64,000 nt of DNA, taken from contig CAMPDV010001191.1 of assembly GCA_946699065.1 (NCBI GenBank), positions 1 through 64,000 on the forward strand, read 5' to 3'. This stretch comes from Loxodes magnus. Its lineage: Eukaryota > Ciliophora > Karyorelictea > Loxodida > Loxodidae. Shown in pieces: positions 48,060 through 60,775 of the stretch. The notes under the pieces are model-generated. The model was not told the origin of the DNA and did not search any database. It saw only the letters and a list, made by a program, of their open reading frames with translations. The first letter of the stretch is position 1. Each line of letters opens with the position of its first letter. The translations under genes and the position numbers were made by a program.

Positions 48060-50840
48060 AAATAAAAAATTATTTTGCCATCATAATTTTATTTTTTATT
48101 ATTCAATTTAACTCAATTTTATTTTTAAGTTAAAATTCTATTTAAATAATAATTCATTTGAAACTTTTAATAATTATAAATTAATTAATTAAATTAACGC
48201 AACTTCACATTATTAGGTCAGTCACAAGTAAATAGGGTTACCTTTAATTTAATACACTTATAATTAAAATCTATTTATTAAAACTTAGGAATTTTCATTT
48301 ATTTTTTTATAAATTTATATTAAAACTTTTATTTTTAAAATTGAAAAAATAATCTTTAATACTTTTTCCTTTATTTTTTGCTTTTTTAATTCTCATGTAC
48401 AAAATTCTATCTGTTAGAAAATAAAATAAAGTTCTTTAAGCAAAACGAAAAAGAAATTAATATATAAATAATTTATTTTTTCATTATATTTATTTTTATT
48501 GCTTTTATGATAGATTTATTTTAAAACAATGACAAATTTGTTATATGCATACGTTTAATTAAAATATTTATTAAAAATTAATTTTAACCTACATTTTATT
48601 AAATAGCATTAAAAGTTCTTCTGTAAAATAATTTGTTAATGTTTTTGATAATTTATATAATTAAAAGCATATTATTAATTGCTTTTTCAATTTTATTATT
48701 TGAAATATATATTTTTATTAATAAGAGTTATAAAAAAGGTAAATTATAAAAGAAATTAAAAAATAAAGATTTATTTAAAGAAAATCTAATTTTATCTTAA
48801 ATATATTTTGCAATTATCTTAAGTAGCCATCAATAATTAATTATTTTTATGAAGTAACTCAATTAGAATTAAAAAAACATTTTTTTTATCTTTATATATA
48901 TGTTTTTTTATTTCTGTTAAGAAATCAAGAAGAACAGATAATTTTTTTACAGCAATAAAAATATAAAATAAATATGCTTAAACATCTTTGTAGTAAATTT
49001 AATATTTATAATTTAAATAGAATTTAAAAAAATTACTTGCTGAAGAATATTTTAAAAGGAAAATAAATATAATCTATATTTTTTATGTTCTTTTTTATTA
49101 GTTAAATTAGTATAAATCTTTTAAACACTAAAAATTAAAAATATAATAAAATATTTAAAATTATTTAAGCATAATAATTTAAAATTATTACTAAGATGGT
49201 TTTTATTTAAAAAGTAAATGAAGCCTAATATTTTAATTAAAAAAGCTATAAATTCTTTTTAGCTATCTCTTTATAAGCAAGTGAAAAATTTGATTCAAAA
49301 TAAATATTAATTAAATAGAAAAATTGAACAATAAAAGAATAAAATAAATACATTTAATGTTTTACAGAAGTAACTAAGAAAAAATTACCCAATCAAAAAA
49401 AAAAAAAGTTTAAAAATTTGCTTTCTTATATTTTGCTTCCTATCTTTTATATCAGAGATTATTTTATTTTTTAATAGATTAATATATAAATTTTATTTTT
49501 ATTTTTAAATTTCTAAAACTTAAAATTAATTTGATTTCGCATATTATAATCTTAAGAATTTAAATAAATAAAAGTTTTAAATTCTTTAAAAAATAATATT
49601 TTCTATATAAATATTTTTCTTATTTTTTTCTAAGTTCATTAACTCAGTTTTTCAACTTATATTTTTGATAATTATTTTTTTAGAACTTTTATTCATTTTT
49701 TAATTATATTTATTTTCTTTTCATATACTTATTCAAAATATTAAGATTAAAATAGAAAATTATTTTTGGCTTAAGAACTCAAGATTTTGGACTTCCAGAA
49801 GTTATTAAAAAAATGAAAATATTTCAAGATAAGCTTTGTTAAAGGATTTTCTTCTCCACTAATTTATTGATAATGTCAAGCCATCATCAACTCTGTAATC
49901 AAACGCAAACATTACGAAAGGTTAGACTCTAATCCTCTTTGACGAAGATAAATCTTACTAGAATAATAATTATATACATCACTTCTAGAAAAAATTTAAA
50001 GGGTGAAATTAGTCAAAATAATTTTGATTTAGGTTCTTTGTGACATTCCCCTTTAGTACCATATTTAATCATTACATATTCAAAATATATTATATTTTCT
50101 GCTTTAAATATAAATTTCTTTATATTACTTTTTTTAATTTTTTTGCGAATTGTTTAATTGCTATTAATCCTTTTTAAGTATATATTTGATCATTATAACA
50201 TAATATTTTAAATTTTTTTTTATTAAAAAATTTTAATTTAATTTTTTTTATTTTTATACATTTTTTTAAATTATTTTAATTTTAATTTTATATTTTTTAA
50301 TTTAGTTACATTAAGCAAAATTTTTTTTTAATTATTTTAAGTTAAATACTAGTCTTATGTTTTTTCTTTTATTTTTTGAAATAATTTTCAATATTTAATA
50401 AAAAAATTGACAAGGTAAAATAAATCAATTTTTTACGAATTTATAAAAAATTTGTCTCATAAAGATTTACTTTTATTATTTTTTTGCTATAATTATATAC
50501 TTTTAATTAATAGAATAATTGAAGATTTTTATTTATTCTATAAAAATTATTTAAAAATATTTTATAATTTTTCCAAATGACGTGATAAAATATATTCTAA
50601 TTTTTATGATTTGCTAAGCCTTTTTTATCTCATTTTTTATTTTTTCTATATTATGTTATTTATCCTTTTTTCTGTTTAAAACTTAAAAAAATAGTTCCGT
50701 TATAATTTTATTTTTCTAACATAAAATACTAATTATTTGTTCTAAATTTCTTTTCTTTAAATGCATTGTAAAAGAAATTTTCTCCAAAATTACATGTAAA
50801 TTATATTTTATAGCTTCTTATTTTTCTAAACTTATATATT
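48060..50840. other. AT-rich DNA, no gene seen
   Basis: About 2.8 kb. No motif, repeat partner or coding texture recognised apart from a slightly GC-richer patch near 49.84-49.95 kb. Confidence 0.55.
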
Positions 50841-50854
50841 ACCTTTTTAAATTA

Positions 50855-51817
50855 TATTAAAAATATGGAAGGTCTTAAGAAAGGCTTCTACACCACCTCC
50901 TCCAAAGTCTAAAAGGAGGAGAGGAAGCAGGAAGTTCTAAAGACTAAAACCCAAACCTAGACCCTCTAATAATAACATTCTCCCTTGAAGACCTAAAAAT
51001 AACTCTAAACAACTCCTCCCAGACAACCTCAGAAACATAGCCATGCTACTACCTCAACGGAAAATCTTCCAAAGAAGCAGAAGATAAGCGACTTTCAGAC
51101 GCAAATTCGGAACTTCTCACCATATATGGGCTCGGTGAGATAAACAAGGAACAAATACTCGGAATGGCTAAAGAGGAAATGGCTAAATTAATTATAGCGT
51201 TAATTAGCCATAACTAAGACCTAGAGAAATAGGTTAAGGAGCTTGCCCAAGAACAACAATGACACCTGGACGACGAGGAGATGCATGCTCCTAGAAACAA
51301 AAACTAAGCTACCATGAATATTCGAATTGACGAATTCGACAGGCAGTTGGAATAGCTATATGATATGAACGAGAAAATGCACATCAAGTTAGAGAAAATT
51401 GAAAACAATATTAACCTTAAAATGGAGAATATCAAGAATTATATCAAGATCTAGACAGCACACTCCGTTCCAATGGAGTTGGAAGAGGTCTAGAATAAAC
51501 AAATCGAATTAACTAAAGAAAGATACTTTAAGAAAAAATGCTTTATCTGTGGAAGAATAAACCATCTCTAAAGGAAATGCAGATAAAGAAAAGAGATCCA
51601 AAAGAAAATTTGAAACGAACTAGCCTAATTCTACCCAACTAGCAGTGGGAATATTTATAGGAAGAAAAGCAATATTCGGAGCAATCCACTGCGAAGACTT
51701 GAAAGTGACTGGAGGAACAGACCACCAAGAGTTCAAGTACCTATCAGTTGGATAGGGAGTAGGAAACTATTAAGAAAACAATCCCTTCTCTGAATAACTT
51801 AAATTTAATTTAATTTA
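50855..51817 (+). mobile_element. Gag-only retroposon, family D, copy a
   Basis: 963 bp between perfect 14-bp direct repeats ACCTTTTTAAATTA (50841-50854 and 51818-51831). The 5' end has AAGAAAGGCTTCTACACCACC. The protein frame (from about 50890, no in-frame ATG at the start) reads ITFSLEDLKITLNNSS, GLGEINKEQILGMAKEEMA, a coiled coil with FDRQLEQLYDMNEKMHIKLE, VPMELEEVQNKQ, and a complete CCHC knuckle CFICGRINHLQRKC at 51539-51580. A basic C-terminal tail follows, then an AATTT-repeat 3' end. Two TGAs fall in frame (QEQQ[W]HLDDEE and KKI[W]NELAQ). It is nearly identical to the inverted copy at 18788-19748. It has no enzyme domain, so it is probably mobilised by a LINE in trans. Confidence 0.85.
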
Positions 51818-52339
51818 ACCTTTTTAAATTAAATAAGTTCAGTTTAATTTCTTACTCAATTAACTGGTCTCCAAAAACTTATAAAAGGACGTTGAACTCT
51901 TCCATCAGTATATGAGGATTCTCATCAAATTTATTCCTAAAACGAGAGCTTCATATCGTATAACTGGAAAGGAGCTTCTGATCACCAAATTCTTTTAATT
52001 AAAATTAATTAAATAATTTATCTTAAACTTTTATTTTCTATTTTTACTTTACAAAATAAAATCTAAACTTGTAATGTTATAGTTTTTTTCTGATTAAAGT
52101 AAATAAAGTATTTATTTTAAATATTGTAATAAATGAAATTTCCTCCAAATTAGTCATTAAATTATGTTTTATAGTTTTCTTTCTTTTAAACTTTATATTT
52201 TATCTTTTCAAATTAAATAAACTCAGCTAAATTTCTTACTCACTTTAGCTAATAAAATTGAAAATTTATTACTTTTTCGTTAAAAATTTTATTTTTTTAT
52301 AAGTTTTAAATTATTTTATTTAATAAAAATAAAATGCAA

Positions 52340-52600
52340 AGCAAAGATCAAGCTCTATTTCTTTGTTCTTTATCGGACCCGATTAAGAAATTTTGAGAAC
52401 ATTTCACAGACTGTAATTTGAGAAAAAGAATTACAGCTAAAATTAAAATTTTTTAAATAAAATTTTTGTCCTTAGCAATAAAATCACTTACCTTAGCACT
52501 TGCCTAAAAACTCTGATAGAAAGTAAATTACTAAACTTAGCCTTAAATTGCTTTTAATTTCCTATGGACTTAATAAAATCATTATAGACATGCAATAGGG
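52340..52600. repeat. Repeat R, copy b
   Basis: Similar to 34320-34600, sharing ISQTVI[TGA]E in the plus frame. It is followed here by AGGGCTTCTTTAGCGCC, a variant of the gag-element 5' motif. Confidence 0.5.
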
Positions 52601-53520
52601 CTTCTTTAGCGCCTCTCATTAAACCAAAAAGGAATAGAGGAAGCGAGATACCATTTATCCAGTTAACCTCACATCTTAGCTTAAATTAACTCGACCTTCT
52701 TAACAGCAATAATCTTAATCTTAGAACTAACAATTTCCAGAACCGGATAAACAACATGAACAAACTCCATAAATACGGAAGAAAGAGATCGAAAGTAAGA
52801 AATGCATTGAATGACTAGATAAGATCTTTGACTTCAACTCCAAATAAGTTGATGTATAACTGTCATTAATGATGAACCTCCAAAAAGATATTTGGAGGTT
52901 GAAGTATTTAAACAAAAAAACTAATGTTCAAACTGGAAGAAAATAATTAAGTGGACGAGTCTCGTATAGATAAATGAGCAATAAATGGATACATTTTCTG
53001 CGTCCAGCACTTTTAGAATAAGAACACGACCTTTCTGATGGATTAAGTTGTGAAATAATAATAAAAAATTCAATTCCTAAAAAAATCAAGAACGTAGCAG
53101 CTGAATACCAAATAAATCCAAATGATCGTTGAATCCTAAGATTAACCTCGAATGAGACTAATTCAAATCAGAAAATATGATTCTGCTACGGAAACCAACA
53201 ACTTCTATATGGAACTGTCTGAAGTTTCAATAGATGCAACGGAATTTCTGCTAAACAAAGAAAAAACAGAAAAATCAGACTGAATACTGCGACAATAATA
53301 AGAATATACAAGAGGAAGAAGATGAAGCTATAAAAAAGGTCCGACAGGAATTAGGAATGAAAATCTACTAAAAAATACTAAAAAGACCACGAAAGGGAAC
53401 GATTAATCTTCCTGTTGTCCCATATATTTTAACAAAAAGCGAAGAGCTTGAAACTCTGTACTTCTAATCGAAGGATGAAATCATTTAATAGCGGAGAAAC
53501 AATTTTAATATATGATTGAA
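52600..53520 (+). pseudogene. LINE ORF1-like fragment S
   Basis: Less AT-rich plus-strand stretch following a GGCTTCTTTAGCGCC motif. Frames include NNFQNRINNMNKLHKYGRK and later MRLIQIRKYDSATE with NNFYMELSEVSIDATEFLL, then EYTRGRR[TGA]SYKKGP. The second part has strand-helix texture like an RRM, but I could not confirm one. Several frame changes; no knuckle found. Confidence 0.4.
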
Positions 53521-54664
53521 TATAATACAATGCTTCTATTAACTTTTTATTTTGAATTCAACTTACAGTAAAAAACAAAAGAGACTTAAGAGATGTTAAT
53601 ATTGCAAGAAAATAGAACTTTTAGTAAAAAATTGCAGATTTTTCAAGAGTAATTAGGCTAGAGAAAGCAAAGCAGATTAATCTTCTATGAAGAATTATTT
53701 TGTAATCGAAGATAAAATATATAAATTGATTTAAAGTATGGAATTACTTTAAATATAATTAGACACAAGCAAAAACATATGAAAAATTACCACTTGAAGA
53801 GTAATCGGACTAAATAGTGATATCATTAAAGACAAAGAAGAGCAAGAAAAATAATAAGCTATCAAGTAAATCCTTCAAGAATTAATAATTCCTGAAAAAA
53901 GAAAAATATTTTAAATTCCTTGATATTAATTTTAGAGTGTTTAAATGATTGATATATAAAAGTACTATAATCAATTATTTATTTTGATATTTTTATCTAG
54001 TTAAAAAGTTATTTGGACTTAATAATAAAAAAAATAATTGCTTAATGAACTATTTATTAAAATTGTTATTTTTACAACATATTTATTCATCAAAACTAAA
54101 AAAAAACTATAAATTAAAATAATAAATTGATTAAAAACAGTAAGTCTATTATAAAAGAATTGTCATTTCTTGAAATTGATATTTTCTTCTTATGTATTCA
54201 AATATCTTTAAGCTAAAGCTATAGAATATTTAACCTAATCTTATCATTTTTTTTAATAAATTATCTTTTATAATCTTTTTTATTTAAATTAGTATTATTT
54301 TCACTAAATACCATTCCAAAATATAAAAGAGACATATCTTTTTGGTCTTATATATTTTACCTATTTCTGAGCTCCATAAACATTATTTTAATTTGAGTAA
54401 TTTAGTTAACTTATTAGAATTTATGTTTTTGTGCCTATTATTAATGAGCCATCTAATTTTTAACATTTTCTTAATCTTTATCTTCTTAGTTCATTTAATA
54501 GTTTCTTTTTATTTTAATGAATTACTAGCATAAATCGTTGTCTATTTCTTCTAAAGAAAAGCTAGATAAAATCATTTTATATTCAAATTTGTAAATTTGC
54601 TTTTGAGTATGTAAAACGTCATTATATAAATAATTTAAATAGTTAGAACAATCCTCTAAATGAG

Positions 54665-54925
54665 ATTAACTTAAACTCTCATACAAACAAGTAACGACGA
54701 ACTGAGCGAGAAACTGGATAGAAGCCAAGAAGAAAGAACTAAAGTCATCAAGTAACACTAGGAGAAAGACGCCGGATGATTGGGTCTCTTGGGACATAAT
54801 TTCAACCATATCCTATTAGAAGACAGGATTTTCAAGGAAGTGATAGCACTGGAATAGCCAAAATGAGAAATATTTACAAATTTAAAAACTTAATTTAAAG
54901 AACTGCTCACTAATTAAAAAAAAGA
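54665..54925 (+). repeat. SINE-like repeat S3, copy d
   Basis: Copy II equivalent of 13090-13350, differing by a few bases (for example GATGATTGGGTCTCTT against GATGATGGTCTCTT). Confidence 0.6.
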
Positions 54926-54929
54926 TGTT

Positions 54930-55870
54930 AGGATTCTTTGCGGCTCCAAAAAGGCAGGAATTAACGACACCTAGAAAGGCTAGGACTAGGAAAAGGATAC
55001 CAAAATGATCACCTGTCAGGATGAGTCTCCCACCTCTGAAGAATAGTCTAAGAGATAGGTTAAAAATATAATTCGATCGGAAGTCTCGAATTTCACCACA
55101 TAATAGTAAATAAGCTACGATTAGCTGATTAAAGTGATGCTGGACCTCCAGGAAGAAGTAAAAAAGTTGAAAAAAAACAGTAAGAAGTTAATGGAAAAAC
55201 TTTAATTTGTAGAGGAAATAGAAGCGAGGCTCATTACCTAAGAAAGAGAACTTATCGCATTTTGAAATATTTCACAAGACCAGAACAATTATTCATACAC
55301 TAAAAATAGAAGCAGAAAGAACTAGTCAACAAAATAGAAAAATAAAAGAAAACCAGCAAAAATTTATGCGTTAAATGGACCTGAAAGAATAAGAAAATAA
55401 CTCAATGATAATCAAAGGGTAAATGAACTAAGATTTTAGTCGAAATGAGAATCAAAAAGATGCAATTATTGTAACTCTCGAACGCATTTATGGAAAAGAT
55501 GCTAGAAATTTCAAAATTTTAAATAAGAATACTGAAACTACTAGAAGAGGTTGAAGAATAGAAAGAAGATACAACAACTAAAATTTAATTGAAAGATTAT
55601 ATTGCAATAAATTTGAAAAAATATGCAAGATCAAAGATCCAATTATTATTTAGGCGAATAGATACCTCAGTTACAGTATACATAGCAAGGAGAAGAGTTG
55701 TAGAAACTTTAAAATTTTTATATTTAGCCTCTAGAGCAATCTAGAGGTTGGTGGGAAAGAAGTTGAAATACCTCCAAGAACGTAAACATTTGATTTCATA
55801 TTTGTATTTGTAAAGGACTGTGCACCAACGAGGTTCTAGGCCCTATATAATCCAATTTGTTTATTTAAAA
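54930..55870 (+). CDS. Element G gag-like ORF, copy II (better preserved)
   Basis: LIKVMLDLQEEVKKLKKNSK and FVEEIEARLITQERELIAF[TGA]NIS (TGA 55263-55265) are in one frame here, without the frameshift of copy I. The frame continues to a complete CCHC knuckle CNYCNSRTHLWKRC at 55461-55502. A basic tail follows, then the terminal hairpin at 55820-55860. It probably encodes an RNA-binding gag. There is no room for a polymerase, so it is non-autonomous. The S3 repeat lies directly upstream and may be its 5' region. Confidence 0.7.
55815..55865 (+). repeat. Shared LINE/SINE 3'-terminal hairpin
   Basis: GTGCACCAACGAGGTTCTAGG then CCCTATATAATCCAATTTG; partner of the 14.25 kb copy. Confidence 0.55.
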
Positions 55871-56797
55871 ATCTATAAAGAGTACGTTTATTTTATTGTA
55901 ATTGTCTTAATAAAACTTATCATAAAAATTTATAAAAAACTACATAAAATTAATCTATATTAAAATTATCTTTTTCTTTCCTTAAAAATTAGTAAATAAA
56001 CTATAATTTACCAAAAAAAAACTTGCAAATTATAATTTAGAAATTCAATAATTTGTTTTCCAAAATTTAAAACTGGCTAAAACTATTAAAAAGCATTAAA
56101 AGCTAAAAAGAAAATTATAAGATGTAACTTTATATTAATTTTATCTAAATCTTAAAATTTTTTCTATTTAGAAAAAAAAAATTATTTTCTTTTTTTCTAC
56201 GCAAACATAACTAAAAAAATAGAAATAACTAGTACTTAAATTAGTTAATAAATATCAAAAAAACTCTATTGTTTATATAAAACTTTTATATTTTAAAGGT
56301 ATAACATCTGTTATTTGAGTAAACAATAAAAAATCATCAAAGAAATTTATAAAAAATTGCTATTATTATCACCAAAAGCTTTGAATAAAACACTTTATTT
56401 TATTTAAAAAATACGAGATAAAATAAATATTTAAAATTTAAAAAGAATTTTAATTAAAACTTTTATTTTTTTACTTTATTCGTCTTTAAAATCTAGTCAA
56501 ATCCTTTTATCCTTTAAAGATTGACTCTACTTAATCTCATTTATAATATCAACTTTTTATTTGCCTTTTGAATCATATCGAGAATTGGAATGATTAGACA
56601 CAGAAATTAAAATAAGAGCAAAAATAAATCATCAATAAATCAGAAGAAATAATAGAAAATTAACATAAGCTGCAAAAATAAATTGATTAGAAAGAACAGA
56701 AAGAAAAAGGAAGATAGGATATAAACTAAAATCCAAAAAGAATATCTAAGAAATGATATTGCTGAAATTAAAAACATATCTATTATGAATTTGCAAG

Positions 56798-57211
56798 ATT
56801 CAGACATTTTTAAGAATTTTAATAAACACAAAATAATAACTGGAAAAGATTAAAGAAGACTAATTTTATATGACAAAAACTATATTAATAAATAATTTAC
56901 AAAAAGTAAGACGATTAAGGTAGACAAGTATATAAAAGTATTCCATCAATAATTATTTAAAAGAAGATTAAAGATTTTTAAAAACTAGAGTGAAAAAGTA
57001 GATCCTATTAAAAGAAAATAATAAATAGATTTAATTAACTCATCAAATCCTTATCAAGATGAGAGTGAAAGAGAAACGTGATTGAAAATGCAGAAATTTT
57101 TAATTTAACATAATTTGCATAATTATTTACTAATAATTATGCAGTTATGTCTCATTATTTCAAATAGTGAAACTCTTATTGTTTATTATTATTATATTAT
57201 GAATTTGCAAG
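56798..57211 (+). mobile_element. 414-bp retroposon insertion with 17-bp target duplication
   Basis: Absent from copy I, where the sequence reads straight through near 15.24-15.26 kb. It is flanked by perfect TATTATGAATTTGCAAG repeats (56781-56797 and 57195-57211). The inserted DNA is A-rich at the start and ends in a short (TTA)n tail, as in family Q copies. No protein recognised; it may be a 5'-truncated LINE end. Confidence 0.85.
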
Positions 57212-58399
57212 TAATTCATTAACCTAAAATTAGAATACTGGAAATGGCAAAGGAAGAAGCAAGAAGAAGATAGAGATATCAGTAAATGAAAATAAGGAGA
57301 TAAACATTTTTTATTGTGCTTTTCTAGGATAAATTTATAAAATAAAAGAAGACAAGTACCGACAGAGGAATGAAACTAAAAATTCATGCATATTATATAA
57401 AATTTTTCAATTAAATCTTAATATTATGTAAAAATATTTATATCTTAAATTTTAATGCATTAAAAATATCAAAATTAATTCATTGATATAAAAACTGATA
57501 TGACTAAAGAAAATCATAAAATGAAGTTTAAAATTAAAGAATAATTACTTTTTAATAAATTAAATAAAAATTAAATATTATAAATATTTAGATAACTAAA
57601 TATTATTAAATTTTACAATAAAAAAGCTATTAAAATAGTTTAAAATAGATTGTTTTTTATAAAATTATATTCTAAAGTAAATTTAAAAAGAAAAGAAACT
57701 AAAGCATGAAGAAAAATGTAAAATTTTAACAAAGATTCAATTTAAAAGAAATTTTATTAATTAACTTTAAAATAATATTTTTTTATTGTTTATCAAGTGT
57801 TTAAAACATAATTAGATTGTCCAATTTTAAAATTGTTATTTCCTTAATCCAATAAATTTTCTATTTATTGAAATAAATGTTTTAGAAATAAAAAATTGTC
57901 TTTTCTACTTCTTTAACGTAATAAATTCTTTCACACCTGGCATCAACCAATATAATTTTTCATTCATTTGAAATAACTATGACATAAAGGAACTAAATTA
58001 TATAAAATTGCTTCTATAAATTTCTACATTGCACAAAATATAATTTATATCATTGATTAAAGAATATTTTCTTTGTATATAGTTTTAAAAATCCTAATTT
58101 TAATTAATCAGTTATTATTTTTCCTAAAGCAAAATCCTTTATAATATTTAATAATATCTTTGAATAATAGCTTTAATCTTTAAACCAAAGAATAACCTAT
58201 AAAAAATATTAATACTATGCTAACTTACTTCAGTACGATTTTTCTTTATATTTTCAATCAATAAGAGTTAGTTTAATTTTATATGTTTTTATTACTTATA
58301 AAATAATAAGGTAAGATAAGATAATTTATTACTGCAACGTAACTTTTATTTGGTTTGTCACGCATTAATTTATAAAAAAGTTAAAAAATAATTGTAAGA

Positions 58400-59075
58400 C
58401 TCATTGAAATCGTTCATTTCTTCTCTAGGTTCGTATCTTTTTATTGCATATATATGGCTGCTTATCTGACCTTCTTTTTACGGCTGGTATCTTACTCCAA
58501 TTTCAGTTCTTACCAAGCAATTGTTTGATTCTTCTTCTTTGAGTATCTACAATTTATTCGATAATTTTTCTCCACCAATTATTTTTCTTTTATATAATTC
58601 ACCTTTAGATGTACAATAAACTTTGGTTACATTTTTTCAGAAATTTTTATTTTCGTACTTTTGAAATTTACGGTATCTCAAACAATTCTTTTTTATGATC
58701 CCTATTTTCTTCAGATTCAGCATATAATTGGTCTTCTTTTTATTTCTTGATTAATTATCTATTATTTTTATGTTTTGAATAATATTTAAATTTGTCTATT
58801 CAGTCTCCATTGGATCATGTATAGCTTTAATCATACCTTGCTCGTGATTTAATTAATTAATATTTCGAATTTCCTAAATTTTATTTTTAATTTCTTGAAT
58901 AATTAGATGTGTCGAGGCTTTTAAGCTCAATTCTGTGTTCAGTATTTCATTATCATTTCGGGAGTTAGTTAATTTTTATATTTAGGCTTTTATTTGCTAT
59001 ATAAATTGCTGCACTGCTTCCAAAAATCTTTTATTCTCCGATTATAAAGATAAAATTTTAATTAAGGTACTTATT
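58400..59075 (-). CDS. Unidentified basic protein, family P, copy b
   Basis: Copy II counterpart of 16440-17110, including the WWRKIIEQ and NWSKIPAVKRRSDKQ region. Differences include a GTG-to-TTG (Val to Leu) change in SLVYI and small indels in the N-terminal part around 58.74-58.79 kb. The conserved C-terminal half suggests that it is the functional part. Confidence 0.4.
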
Positions 59076-59109
59076 GTTAGTTAGAAGATTGATTTTAGGT
59101 TAATTGTTT

Positions 59110-59720
59110 AATAGGAATCATTTTATTTATATAATAGTACTTTATTATATATATAATTCATTTTTTTAAATGATTCTGGCTTCTATTCGACCGAGTAGAT
59201 AATCCGGTTCAGTCATTCGGCATTGCAAGTACTCTTGCAATAGATACCACCACAAACAAGTAAGGACGGGTCCATTGTGTGATAAGTCTTACTTGTTTGA
59301 GTGTTCTATCTATCGGTACGAGAGATCGACTAGAGGAAACCGAAATTCAGATTTCAGAGTTATCCCGATTTTACATGTCGCTATTCTGATCAAGAATTAT
59401 AAAACAACAAAGATATGACTGAGATAAAAAACAATTATTTATTAGAAGAATTTAACTTGATGAGTCATTTGACACAAATATTGGTATGCTCTCTAACCCT
59501 TCTAACTCCAGCCTTAGGAAGAATTACAATAATTTGAAAAGTGAAGGCAACTAATTTCTATTATAAAACGGAGAGAAGAAGATAAGAAGTAAAGAGAACA
59601 GATGAAGCTAGAAACATTTCTTACCGATTATTAATAATTAAATTTGGTTTCTTTATTTTTTCGATACGAACCAAAGAATAGTGGTACCATGCTAATTTAA
59701 TTAATTTATTAATCTATATT
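59110..59720 (+). repeat. SINE-like structured repeat S2, copy c
   Basis: Copy II counterpart of 17.16-17.76 kb. The ATTGCAAG/CTTGCAAT hairpin is intact, and the terminal stem reads TTTGGTTTC/GAACCAAAG. Confidence 0.65.
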
Positions 59721-60505
59721 ATTTTCACACATCAATAGACTAACCACTTTAAAATTCACGTCTATGACTATCTCTTTTGTTTCCTTTTTTTGTAATTAAA
59801 TGTTTTTGCATAAGATACTTGACAGATTATTGTTTTACTTAAACTGTATTTATTAAAATCCTCCGATTATGCTTATCTCAAAGCGCTTAAATTATAGATT
59901 TTTATATTCTTCAACCTTTATTTATAGTAATTCGATTATCTTAAATTTCTCATTTCTTCAATTTATCATAAAATTTTCAATATATTTGTTAATTAGTTTA
60001 AAATTTTATCTCTTATCTTTCTATTTTCCTAAAAATCTGCAATTTTTTATTTAGTGCTTATTTTCTTGCAATATCAACGTGTTTTAATTCTTTTTTTACT
60101 ATAAGTTGGGATTTTAAATTTAATATTTGAAATGATTATTAAAAGTATCTGAATTTAACGATTTTTTACTCTCTTTTAAATAATTATCTGAATATTGATG
60201 TCATTAAAATATATTTTTAAATTTTTAAATTTTGTTTAATAAAATTTAAATTAGGAACTTATTTTTAATAACATATTACTTTATCTTAAAATATTTTGTC
60301 TTATTTAATCAGGTTGGGTCTTAGAAAAAGCAACTTAGCATAAATGCTCTATTTCATTTTTATATCACTAAAATACATAAATCAATTTTTATTTTCTGGG
60401 ATTTTAAAAATATTGCTTTTCTTTTTTAACTTTTAAAGTTTTTATTTTTATTTAATTTTTTATGTATTTTTAATATTATCCAACTTTTTTTTAATTTTGA
60501 TAAAT

Positions 60506-60775
60506 ATGAGAATTAAAAAAGCTTTCGTTTATATTTTTCTTTTAGCATTTTTTTATCCCCTGTACACTGTATTTTTTTAAATTTAAAAAGACAGTTAGAC
60601 TTAAGAAAAGTTACTAAATAAAATTTATTTGATTAAAAAGCATGATTCTTTAAATGAAAGCTTAAAGAAATGAAGAAGTTAATCACGCCATTTTAAGGAA
60701 TGTTTTTAGAAACTTGATTAACTTAAATAAGATTTTAACTTTTTGAATTTTTAAGATAACTAAGACATATTATAA
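60506..60775 (+). pseudogene. Family U secreted-protein gene, copy 3 (5' part only)
   Basis: Starts MRIKKAFVYIFLLAFFYPLY, and keeps QIQKDSQ, QEKLLNK, LIKKHDSLNESLKK and LDQLKQDFNFLNFQDNQD. Similarity to copies 1 and 2 then stops near 60770, so about four fifths of the protein is missing. It marks the right end of repeat copy II. Confidence 0.7.

Larger units (their letters stand above)
53655..60770 (+). repeat. Long repeat unit, copy II
   Basis: Direct repeat of 12083-20400 at high identity. It has an extra 414-bp insertion at 56798-57211, and empty sites where copy I carries S1 (60095-60102) and the LINE-tail block (60229-60240). Homology ends shortly after the first codons of family U, at about 60770. 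Confidence 0.85.
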
